A stretch of DNA of 24,149 nt from Thermoplasmatales archaeon (lineage in GTDB: Archaea; Thermoplasmatota; E2; DHVEG-1). The translations under genes were made by a program, and so were the position numbers. Below, piece after piece: positions 14,973-22,023 of this stretch. The DNA is taken from the NCBI GenBank assembly GCA_023128855.1, contig JAGMDE010000013.1, positions 1 through 24,149 of the forward strand, given 5' to 3'. Position 1 is the stretch's first letter; every line of letters begins with the position of its first letter. The notes beneath the pieces are model-generated. The model had not been told where the DNA came from. It did not search any database and saw only the letters and a program-made list of their open reading frames with translations.

Positions 14973-17214
14973 CCCTCTCACCTCCTTCATCTGAATCTTG
15001 AGATGACTCTCCACCAGCAATATCTTCTAACTCTTTAATAATCTTTTTAGCAGTCTTCTTGTTAATACCTTTGATTTTAGTAAGAGCTTTTACTGAAACA
15101 TCTTTTAAATCTTCAATAGAAATAGATCCATTATTATAAAGTAAAACAGCAGCTTCATCATCTATACTTTTTATACCTTCAAAGGCTTTTATTTTGTGAC
15201 TTGCATCCTTCTCAGGTTCTGGTTCCTCTTTTTCTTCTTTTTCCAATTCTTTAGGCTTTCCTTTAATATTTTTTTCTACTTCTTTTTTTATTTTCTTTGC
15301 TAGTTTTTTATCAATACCTTCAATCTTGTTTAAATCTTTTACAGAAGCATTTTTTAAATCTTCAATAGAATCTATGCCATTATCTTGAAGTAAAGCAGCA
15401 GTTTTTACATCTATGCACTCGAGATCTGAAAGAGCAACTATTTTATTTTCTGAAATACTATCCGATTCGTCTTGATCCCAATCTTGATCCTTACCATGAA
15501 CTGTTAGCATTTCATTTAATTCTTTTTCAGCCTTTTCTTTTTTTGTGGATAATTTCGATTTCTTTTTTGAAGATTTCTCTTCTTTTTTATCATCTTTCTT
15601 TTTTTGCAAATCAGGATTTCTCATTTTCTTTAGGAAATCTTCAGGGTTTTCAGTATATCTTGATATTGCCTTTGCAACCTCTTTATAGGTTCTAACCTCA
15701 TTCTCATTCATCCATTCAAGTATTTCTGCTCTATCTCTGATTTCTCTAGTGATATCCTCTTTTGACATACTCCAACGGGCTCTTATGCCTTCTAAAATAT
15801 AGCTTTTACCAGTGTAAATAAATCTATCTTCAATTGGGTCCCAGCGGAAAACCTCATTTGTAAGAATCTCCTTAGTAGTAGGATCAATATCAATAATCTC
15901 AATTATCTGCTTACATCTTCGGACACGTTTTCCTTTGACACGTGTAGTTATGTGAATGGATACAATATCTAAAGATTGCAACATAATTCTTGGTATCTCA
16001 ATGGGTTTACCTTCAAGTCTATGAATAAGTGATTTTGCTGAGTCAGCGTGGACTGTTGAGTATGTAGCGTGACCTGTAGCCATAGCTTGGAACAGAACAT
16101 ACGCCTCTTTACCACGGATCTCCCCTACAATAATATACTCGGGACGTTGACGAAGTGCAGCTTTCATAAGATCATACATATCAATTTCGCCGACCATCCT
16201 ATTTGCAACAACTTCTCCAAAACCTGAACGTGAAACACCTGGTATCCAATTTGGATGAGGAAGGTTAAGCTCCCTAGTCTCCTCTATAGAAACTATCTTA
16301 GCTTCACGTGGAATAAACAATGATAAAGCATTAAGTATCGTTGTTTTTCCTGATGCTGTGCCTCCAGCAATCAGAGCGTTAACTCTATTTTCAACAGCCA
16401 TCCAAAAGTAAGCCAAGATTTCTGAAGAAAGTGTATTAAGCGCAACTAAATCAGGTGGGGTAAATGGATCTGCACGGAATTTTCTGATTGTGAAAGTGGA
16501 ACCCCTTGTTGTTACCTCATTACTCAATGTCATTTGAATTCTAGAACCATCAGGCATAGTAGCATCAAGCATAGGTTCAGCAATACTGATATGTTTACCA
16601 CACTTCTGAGCAAGCCTTATAACAAAATAGGAAAGTTCATCTTCATCTTTAAACTCAACATTACTTCTAACGGAACCATATTTACGATGATATAAAAAGA
16701 TTGGAGTACCGACACCATCGCAAGAGACATCCTCAATATGCGGGTCTTTCATTAAAGGATCTATCTTTCCAAAGCCTAATGACTCTCGCTTAATATAATA
16801 TAGTATCTTTCTTTTTGAGAGATCATCGATGTCAAGTTCATAGCTTTTTATTACTTGTTCCACCTGGTCTATTAAATAATGTTCAATTTTCTTATCATCG
16901 AGTTCATCAAGTCTCAAGTTAAATGTTTTCAATAAGGTCTCCCAAATGAAATTCAAATTTTTTTGTTCCTCTTCATTAAGATACGGCTCGATTACTTTGT
17001 AATGCTTCTCAAGAGTATCTATGTTTTTCAATATTTTTGCATAAGCGTATGGTTCATTTAAAGGATAGAAATCAAGCTCTTTTAATTCTGATTTGAAAAT
17101 AATCGAGCCAGTTCTCCCACATTTTAGACATTCTACTTTGACTTTTTTACCTGATTCACCCTCACATTGAATTTTTGTATGACATCCTGGGCAAATAGCA
17201 ATTTTCTTATGCAT
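14959..17214 (-). CDS. tadA: TadA/VirB11-type secretion ATPase with N-terminal zinc ribbon and two C-terminal helix-hairpin-helix units
   Basis: A 751-residue protein that powers pilus assembly or export by ATP hydrolysis at the membrane platform. Residues 8-32 hold a CPGC...CLKC zinc ribbon. The N-terminal domain (about 45-240) leads to the motor: Walker A GGTASGKTT (284-292), Asp box SIEETRELNLPHPNW (309-323), Walker B IIVGEIRG (361-368) and His box GHATYSTVHADS (381-392). All nucleotide-binding motifs are intact. After a Lys/Glu-rich linker (about 535-590) come two related units, about 594-650 and 676-733, of the Rad51/HhH type (ALSDLECIDVKTAALLQDNG; SVKDLNKIEGIDKKLAKKI; KALTKIKGINKKTAKKI). 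Such units usually bind DNA or mediate protein contacts, and their role on a secretion ATPase is unclear. It overlaps the preceding ATPase gene by 8 bp. The motor domains are close paralogues. Confidence 0.93.
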   Translation of the reverse strand: MHKKIAICPGCHTKIQCEGESGKKVKVECLKCGRTGSIIFKSELKELDFYPLNEPYAYAKILKNIDTLEKHYKVIEPYLNEEEQKNLNFIWETLLKTFNLRLDELDDKKIEHYLIDQVEQVIKSYELDIDDLSKRKILYYIKRESLGFGKIDPLMKDPHIEDVSCDGVGTPIFLYHRKYGSVRSNVEFKDEDELSYFVIRLAQKCGKHISIAEPMLDATMPDGSRIQMTLSNEVTTRGSTFTIRKFRADPFTPPDLVALNTLSSEILAYFWMAVENRVNALIAGGTASGKTTILNALSLFIPREAKIVSIEETRELNLPHPNWIPGVSRSGFGEVVANRMVGEIDMYDLMKAALRQRPEYIIVGEIRGKEAYVLFQAMATGHATYSTVHADSAKSLIHRLEGKPIEIPRIMLQSLDIVSIHITTRVKGKRVRRCKQIIEIIDIDPTTKEILTNEVFRWDPIEDRFIYTGKSYILEGIRARWSMSKEDITREIRDRAEILEWMNENEVRTYKEVAKAISRYTENPEDFLKKMRNPDLQKKKDDKKEEKSSKKKSKLSTKKEKAEKELNEMLTVHGKDQDWDQDESDSISENKIVALSDLECIDVKTAALLQDNGIDSIEDLKNASVKDLNKIEGIDKKLAKKIKKEVEKNIKGKPKELEKEEKEEPEPEKDASHKIKAFEGIKSIDDEAAVLLYNNGSISIEDLKDVSVKALTKIKGINKKTAKKIIKELEDIAGGESSQDSDEGGERDAAE

Positions 17215-20200
17215 CTGTTTTTACGTCCTTCAATTTACTTAACATCTCTCCAGGAGCTTCAGCATACTGGGCAACCATTTTTGCGACATCTCTAAAAGCT
17301 CTAATGTTGTTTTCATTCATCCATTCTACAATCTTCATACGATTTCGAATTTCAGCTGTCATCTCTTCCCGTGTTAAGTCCTTCTCAGCTCTTATACGTT
17401 CCAAAATATAGCTTTTACCGGAATAGATAAATTTATCTTCAACTGGATCCCAGCGGAAAACCTCATTCGTAAGAATCTCCTTAGTAGTAGGATCAATATC
17501 AATAATTTCGATAACCTGCTTACATCTCCTCGCTCTAATATTTTTAACACGAGTTATTACATGGATACAAACAATATCTAAAGATTGCAACATAATCCTT
17601 GGAATGTTGATTGGTTTACCTTCAAGTCTATGAATAAGAGATTGAGCAGAGTCAGCATGAACCGTTGAATATGTGGCATGACCTGTAGCCATTGCTTGAA
17701 ATAGAACATATGCTTCTCTACCTCGGATCTCACCAACAATGATGTACTCAGGGCGCTGACGAAGTGCAGCCTTCATAAGATCATACATATCAATCTCACC
17801 AACAACTTTATCTGCAACAACTTCTCCAAAACCTGAACGTGAAACACCTGGTATCCAATTAGGATGAGGAAGGTTAATCTCCCTAGTTTCCTCAATAGAA
17901 ACAATCTTAGACTCACGAGGGATAAACAAGGATAATGCATTTAGTGTGGTAGTTTTTCCAGACGCTGTACCACCTGCAAACAATGTGTTAATACCATTTT
18001 CAACTGCAAGCCACATATAAGCAATCATTTCTGGTGACATAGTGTTGAATTCAACTAAATCCGGAGGTGAAAAAGGATCATCTCTGAATTTCCTAATGGT
18101 AAATGTGGACCCTTTTGCAGTGATTTCATCACTAAGTGTCATTTGAATTCTAGAACCATCTGGCATAGTAGCATCAAGCATAGGTTCAGCAATACTGATA
18201 TGCTTACCACACTTCTGAGCAAGTTTAAAGACAAATGAAGAAAGTTCATCTTCAGTATTAAATCGTATATTACTCTTCAAAGAGCCATATTTACGATGAT
18301 ATAAAAAGAGTGGAATACCGGCACCATCACAAGAAATATCTTCAATATTTGGATCCTTCATCAGAGGATCTATTTTTTCCAGCCCAAGTGCTTTCTTGGC
18401 CATATAATAGAATATTTTATTTTTGGACTGCTCGTTAATCTCTACGTCATATTCTTTAATAACTCCATTTAATTGTTCTAATAAATATTCACCAGGATCT
18501 TTTTCATCAAATTCAACGGTGTCAATATCTTGACTTGCCATTGTATCTTCGATAAAACCTAATATTTTTTCTTCTTCTTCACTTAAAGCCATTTCAACCA
18601 AGAAATAACATTTATCAAGGCTTTCTTTCTCTCTTAGTATCTCTACATATGAGAATGGTTCATAAAGCGAATAAAAATCAAGTTCTTCCCATTCTTTTTC
18701 TGAGAAGCCAAGATCTGAAAGTTTTACAGATTTAGTTTTTAGTACTTCTTTTGGTAACTCTACATCCCCAACCCCTGCAAGATCATCGGAACTAATCTCA
18801 CCTTCACCTGTGGGATCAATAATCATCTTCTTTTTTTCTGCATCTGATATTTGTGGACTCCATCCACCTGAGGAAGACTCCTCTTCATCAAAGAAAACAT
18901 GCTCATGTTCTGAATCTGTTTCTTTAAGTGGAACCAAATCTGGCACTTCAATTTCTGGTTTACTTTTTTTAATTTCAGTCGATTCATCTTTGCTTGCAGG
19001 CATATCTTTATCTTTTAAATGCTCTTGAGCAAGCATGGCTGCTTTAGCTTCTGCTTTATTCTCAGCCTCAGCAGTATCAACTGGTTCAGATGTTTCCTTT
19101 ATTTTCTCATCCAATATCTCTTTTTCATCTTCACTAAATTCATCACTTTTAGGTAGGTTTTCAACACGGAATATTGGTTGGATCATTGGTTCATCTGGTT
19201 TATTTTCTTGTGGTTTTTGCTCTAAAGGCATTTCTTCTGCTGGCTTGTTTCTCTTAAAAAAAGACTTCTTAGTATCAGTTGGAGGAATTAATTCTTGCTC
19301 TGGTTTTTCTTCACCAGTATCACTATCTTTAATATGCTTCTCCGCAAGTTTCAAAGCATTAGATTCGCCTTCAGCAATTTTTTCTGAACTGACTGCAGTA
19401 TTAGATGATTCTTTTATCTTCTCATCCAATAATCCCATTTCATATTCATCAATTTTAAAATCTGTTTCAATCTTTTTTTGATCCATAGGTTCTTTATAAA
19501 AAGCCTTTTTCTTTCTTTTAAAAATTGATAACTTTGATTTAGATGAGCCACCAAGTGTTTGATCATCCTTTGTTTTCGATTTATCAATTTCTTTGATATG
19601 CTGCTCTGCAAGTTTTATTGCATCGCCTTCAAAAGAATCAGTCTCTGGTTTTTCATCCACGATTTCAGGGGATTCTTTTTGTTTTGTATCTTCAAGCTTG
19701 TTAACGGAGGGCTTCCTTTTCTTAAAAAAAGATTTTTTAGGTTTGGATGCGCCTATGCCCTCCTCAGCTTTTTCATACTCTTTTTTATCACTTGCTTCTG
19801 TTAAAGAATCCGCTTTTATTTTTTGATCTAATAAATCTGACTCATTTTCATCTGATTTATCCGGTTCTTCTAAATCCGAATCAGAAAATGTTACTTTCCC
19901 CTCATATTTTTTCTTAAGCCCGGCTAGATCATCAGTGGAAGAAGAAACCCAATCATCTTCTTTATTATCTTCAGTTTTATCCAATTTTTTATCAACTATT
20001 TTTTGATCTTCATCAGTTTCTTTTGGTTTTTCATTTTTTAGAAAATCATCAATCTCAGATACTACATCACCAAATTCTTCCGAACTTATCATATCTTCTG
20101 CAGTTGGAGGCAATGTAACATCATCAGTTTTTTTATCAATTCTTCCAAATCTTATTCGTTTTTTCTTCTTATTAATATTACCAGTAGCCTCATCAATCTC

Positions 20201-20497
20201 CTCCGTTATTTCATCAATCTCAAGGGGATCTTCGCCGAGATTTTCTCGAGCTTCAGTTATTATTTTTTCACTTAATATTTTAGATTCATCAGTTTCTTTG
20301 GTCTTATCAGTTTCTTTGGTCTTTTTATCTGATTTCTTCTTCAAATAATAAAGAGTATCTCCTTCTTTATTTTTTAAAGAAAAACTTTCAATATCTATTT
20401 CCTCAGAGTGACCTCTCTCCAATTTATCCTTATGTTTTAGTATAACCTTATCTACTATCTTATCAATATCCTCAATTTCCTCTCTTTTTTTACTCAA
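17207..20497 (-). CDS. tadA: TadA/VirB11-type secretion ATPase with a 590-residue acidic repeat-bearing N-terminal extension
   Basis: A 1096-residue protein, roughly twice the usual length of the family. The C-terminal half (about 605-1090) is a full motor: Walker A GGTASGKTT (842-850), Asp box around 867-880, Walker B IIVGEIRG (919-926), His box GHATYSTVHADS (939-950). The first 590 residues are Asp/Glu/Lys-rich and probably disordered. Three repeats combine an L-L/I-D-E/Q-KIK motif (222-228, 356-362, 461-467), a basic SFFKKRKP-type patch (255-263, 323-331, 411-419) and a K-L-A-E-x-H-I-K helix (293-302, 381-390, 486-495). The start is TTG (20495-20497) with AGGAGGGG 6 nt upstream. It heads the locus behind promoter P1. 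It lacks the zinc ribbon and HhH units of its downstream paralogue, so the two may form a heteromeric motor or serve different cargo. Confidence 0.93.
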   Translation of the reverse strand: MSKKREEIEDIDKIVDKVILKHKDKLERGHSEEIDIESFSLKNKEGDTLYYLKKKSDKKTKETDKTKETDESKILSEKIITEARENLGEDPLEIDEITEEIDEATGNINKKKKRIRFGRIDKKTDDVTLPPTAEDMISSEEFGDVVSEIDDFLKNEKPKETDEDQKIVDKKLDKTEDNKEDDWVSSSTDDLAGLKKKYEGKVTFSDSDLEEPDKSDENESDLLDQKIKADSLTEASDKKEYEKAEEGIGASKPKKSFFKKRKPSVNKLEDTKQKESPEIVDEKPETDSFEGDAIKLAEQHIKEIDKSKTKDDQTLGGSSKSKLSIFKRKKKAFYKEPMDQKKIETDFKIDEYEMGLLDEKIKESSNTAVSSEKIAEGESNALKLAEKHIKDSDTGEEKPEQELIPPTDTKKSFFKRNKPAEEMPLEQKPQENKPDEPMIQPIFRVENLPKSDEFSEDEKEILDEKIKETSEPVDTAEAENKAEAKAAMLAQEHLKDKDMPASKDESTEIKKSKPEIEVPDLVPLKETDSEHEHVFFDEEESSSGGWSPQISDAEKKKMIIDPTGEGEISSDDLAGVGDVELPKEVLKTKSVKLSDLGFSEKEWEELDFYSLYEPFSYVEILREKESLDKCYFLVEMALSEEEEKILGFIEDTMASQDIDTVEFDEKDPGEYLLEQLNGVIKEYDVEINEQSKNKIFYYMAKKALGLEKIDPLMKDPNIEDISCDGAGIPLFLYHRKYGSLKSNIRFNTEDELSSFVFKLAQKCGKHISIAEPMLDATMPDGSRIQMTLSDEITAKGSTFTIRKFRDDPFSPPDLVEFNTMSPEMIAYMWLAVENGINTLFAGGTASGKTTTLNALSLFIPRESKIVSIEETREINLPHPNWIPGVSRSGFGEVVADKVVGEIDMYDLMKAALRQRPEYIIVGEIRGREAYVLFQAMATGHATYSTVHADSAQSLIHRLEGKPINIPRIMLQSLDIVCIHVITRVKNIRARRCKQVIEIIDIDPTTKEILTNEVFRWDPVEDKFIYSGKSYILERIRAEKDLTREEMTAEIRNRMKIVEWMNENNIRAFRDVAKMVAQYAEAPGEMLSKLKDVKTDA

Positions 20498-20592
20498 AAG
20501 AGTCCCCTCCTATCTAGAAAAAATCTAACTATTCCATCAGTTATTTTTCTATCTCGCATCCACATCCCTTTCAGATAGTTTTATGAGCCAAT

Positions 20593-20635
20593 GTAACCCA
20601 TTTTATACCTTGTTGCAACTAAATATTAACTTTTA
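20593..20635 (-). promoter_or_regulatory. Promoter and leader motif of the export locus head (P1)
   Basis: The minus strand reads TAAAAGTTAATATTTAG (about 20619-20635), then about 20 nt, then TGGGTTAC (20593-20600). A second TATA-like stretch (GTATAAAA) abuts the octamer. This lies in the 257-bp gap between the first ATPase gene and the tRNA. The leader to the TTG start is about 95 nt. The pattern matches P2 and P3. Confidence 0.5.
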
Positions 20636-20708
20636 GGCGCATCTCATCCAATTGATTTTTGATATACTCTAAATGATATTTATAATTTTCTTCAGTTACT
20701 AAAGATAA

Positions 20709-20721
20709 ACATATTTATACA
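20709..20721 (+). promoter_or_regulatory. TATA-box promoter of tRNA-Arg
   Basis: CATATTTATACA lies about 40 bp before the tRNA 5' end, giving an expected start near 20741 and a 5' leader of roughly 14 nt for RNase P to remove. It is divergent from promoter P1. Confidence 0.5.
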
Positions 20722-20754
20722 AGTTTGTAATCTGTTCTTTAGTTGCAAAATGTT

Positions 20755-20828
20755 GGGCCCATAAGGTAGTCTGGATATCCTACCGGCCTTCGGAGCCAGT
20801 AACGAGGGTTCGAATCCCTCTGGGTCCG
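20755..20828 (+). tRNA. tRNA-Arg (anticodon TCG)
   Basis: A 74-nt cloverleaf can be folded by hand. The acceptor is GGGCCCA/TGGGTCC with discriminator G. The D arm AGG/CCT contains the GG of the D loop. The anticodon stem CCGGC/GCCAG encloses loop CTTCGGA, so the anticodon is TCG and reads CGA. The T arm is GAGGG-TTCGAAT-CCCTC. CCA is not encoded, as is common in archaea, and there is no intron. One oddity is a C·A mismatch at the second pair of the anticodon stem (positions 28-42); the D stem also ends with a T·T. It converges with the recombinase gene, whose last 49 bp run antisense through it, so its 3' half is a plausible attachment site. Confidence 0.9.
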
Positions 20829-21832
20829 TCTTGTATTTCTCCTGTTCTTTTAGCATAGAATCTACGGAAAACAGTTTTTGCATTTTTTATTGAACCCCTA
20901 TGTCTAACAACATCAAAAACAGGCATATTTTGAATTGTAAACCTCAAATCCGAATCAGTTGTATGAAGATATCTTGAAGTTGAACGAATATCAGAATGAC
21001 CAAGAAGCTCCTGAACAACAATAACTCTAGCACCTGATCCAATTAGATTTGTTGCATAAAAATGACGGAAAGAATGAGGATGAATCCACGGAACGCCTGC
21101 CTTCTTAGCAATAATTTTTATTCTTTTTCGAATATAAACCGGAGAAAGTCTACCAGTTTCAGAAGTAAAAACAAAATCTCCAATATCATATCTCCAATTA
21201 TTTATGTAATTTTTTAGACTCGGATAATTAACACCTGACAATACTTTTCTTTCAACAGGTACAATTCTATCTTTATTTCCTTTCCCTTTCTTTACAGTTA
21301 TTTCAGCATTTCTCCAGTCAATATGATCCAGTTTTAAATTACAAAGTTCAGAACAACGAAGACCAGTTTTACAGAAAAAAACAATGATTATCCGATCTCT
21401 TCTATCGATCATAGTACGATTAGAAACAATATCAAGCATTGCCTGAATGTCCTGGATACTTGGTACTTTTACTGGGACCTTGTGTTCTTTAAACTTATCA
21501 AACTTTATTTTCATCTCTCTAAATCTTAACCATGAATTTAACGCTTTGACATAATTATTTAAAGCAGTATTAGCAGAACTATTTTGCAACATATCATAAA
21601 AAAAGGTATGAACTTGATTTTCATTAAAATTGATAAGATCTATTCCATTTTTCTCAAGATATTTTAATTTTCGAGTTCTACTTGGAACAGTAATTCTAGG
21701 GTTTAGACGTTGAACTACAACACAATGTCTAATAAAATTCTCCCAAAGATCTTGTGATACTATCTCTTGTCTCTTTTCTGAAAAAGATTTAATACTACTT
21801 CTTTTTTTAACTTTTATTGGGGTTGATACCAC
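20780..21832 (-). CDS. Tyrosine recombinase/integrase (XerA/XerD-like)
   Basis: The start chosen is GTG at 21832 (350 residues) because GGAGGT lies 8 nt upstream; a TTG 24 nt earlier sits inside a hairpin. An N-terminal core-binding domain (about 25-115) is followed by a catalytic domain holding the full active set: Arg159 (TGLRCSEL), a Lys in GKGNKDR (about 184), His253-x2-Arg256 (HSFRH), His279 (GHSD) and Tyr288 (SRYLHT). These enzymes cut and rejoin DNA through the Tyr at sites with about 11-bp arms. The tail after the Tyr is about 60 residues, longer than in XerA. Its last 16 codons (GPRGIRTLVTGSEGR) and stop lie antisense within the tRNA-Arg gene. It may be an integrase sitting in its tRNA target or a chromosomal Xer enzyme; I cannot decide between these. 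Confidence 0.9.
   Translation of the reverse strand: MVSTPIKVKKRSSIKSFSEKRQEIVSQDLWENFIRHCVVVQRLNPRITVPSRTRKLKYLEKNGIDLINFNENQVHTFFYDMLQNSSANTALNNYVKALNSWLRFREMKIKFDKFKEHKVPVKVPSIQDIQAMLDIVSNRTMIDRRDRIIIVFFCKTGLRCSELCNLKLDHIDWRNAEITVKKGKGNKDRIVPVERKVLSGVNYPSLKNYINNWRYDIGDFVFTSETGRLSPVYIRKRIKIIAKKAGVPWIHPHSFRHFYATNLIGSGARVIVVQELLGHSDIRSTSRYLHTTDSDLRFTIQNMPVFDVVRHRGSIKNAKTVFRRFYAKRTGEIQDGPRGIRTLVTGSEGR
20790..20828. other. Possible attachment site (tRNA 3' half / integrase 3' end)
   Basis: The anticodon-to-3'-end part of tRNA-Arg coincides with the 3' end of the recombinase gene. Integrating elements in archaea commonly use tRNA 3' halves and keep the integrase next to the site, in this same orientation. 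No second copy of this sequence is visible in the remaining 3.3 kb to the right, so the boundary is inferred, not shown. Confidence 0.35.
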
Positions 21833-21852
21833 AGTTATCGACCTCCAGGCTG

Positions 21853-21874
21853 CCAAAGTGTGCCTGCACTTTGG
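21853..21874. repeat. Hairpin just upstream of the recombinase start
   Basis: CCAAAGTG-TGCCTG-CACTTTGG is a perfect 8-bp inverted repeat. It extends by GGC/GCC beyond 2-nt mismatches on each side. It falls in the predicted leader between the recombinase TATA box (about 21901-21911) and its ribosome site, so it may be an operator or an RNA hairpin affecting translation. Confidence 0.65.
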
Positions 21875-21900
21875 TGGCCACTATTTATGGGGTTTTTAAA

Positions 21901-21911
21901 TTATATATTTT
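21901..21911 (-). promoter_or_regulatory. TATA-box promoter of the recombinase gene
   Basis: The minus strand reads AAAATATATAA, with an expected start near 21880. That places the CCAAAGTG hairpin at the 5' end of the transcript. Confidence 0.4.
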
Positions 21912-21928
21912 CTAATTTATACTAACAA

Positions 21929-21956
21929 ATTTATAAGGCATTTCCTCCTTATAAAT
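21929..21956. repeat. 28-bp palindrome resembling a Xer/dif-type recombination site
   Basis: ATTTATAAGG and CCTTATAAAT form perfect 10-bp arms around an 8-nt spacer. Read as a Xer site this is 11 + 6 + 11 bp, the exact architecture of dif sites, and it lies about 100 bp upstream of the recombinase gene. The arms also contain TATAA, so a two-way promoter or operator is the alternative. Confidence 0.45.
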
Positions 21957-21969
21957 CCTTTTAGGGGTT

Positions 21970-21987
21970 CATTGAAAGTATTCAATG
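21970..21987. repeat. Inverted repeat between ABC permease and recombinase genes
   Basis: CATTGAA-AGTA-TTCAATG is a perfect 7-bp inverted repeat with a 4-nt loop, downstream of the ABC permease stop. It may mark the 3' end of the ABC mRNA or bind a regulator. Confidence 0.5.
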
Positions 21988-22009
21988 GCTTTGATTATAT
22001 ATTAAAGCC
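21987..22009. repeat. Second inverted repeat abutting the previous one
   Basis: GGCTTT-GATTATATATT-AAAGCC has perfect 6-bp arms and an AT-rich 11-nt loop, and shares its first base with the preceding palindrome. It lies 15 bp after the ABC permease stop and may be part of the same terminator or operator cluster. Confidence 0.4.
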
Positions 22010-22023
22010 TCAATCTAGTTGAA

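Noticed and set aside
19035..19826. Several plus-strand ORFs rich in Ser/Phe
   Set aside because: They are the reverse complement of the Glu/Lys-rich repeat region of the first ATPase gene and have no start signals.
20692..20883. 63-codon minus-strand ORF with a GFEPSLLAPKAGR-type peptide
   Set aside because: This peptide is the antisense reading of the tRNA-Arg gene; it has no RBS and is a known kind of artefact.
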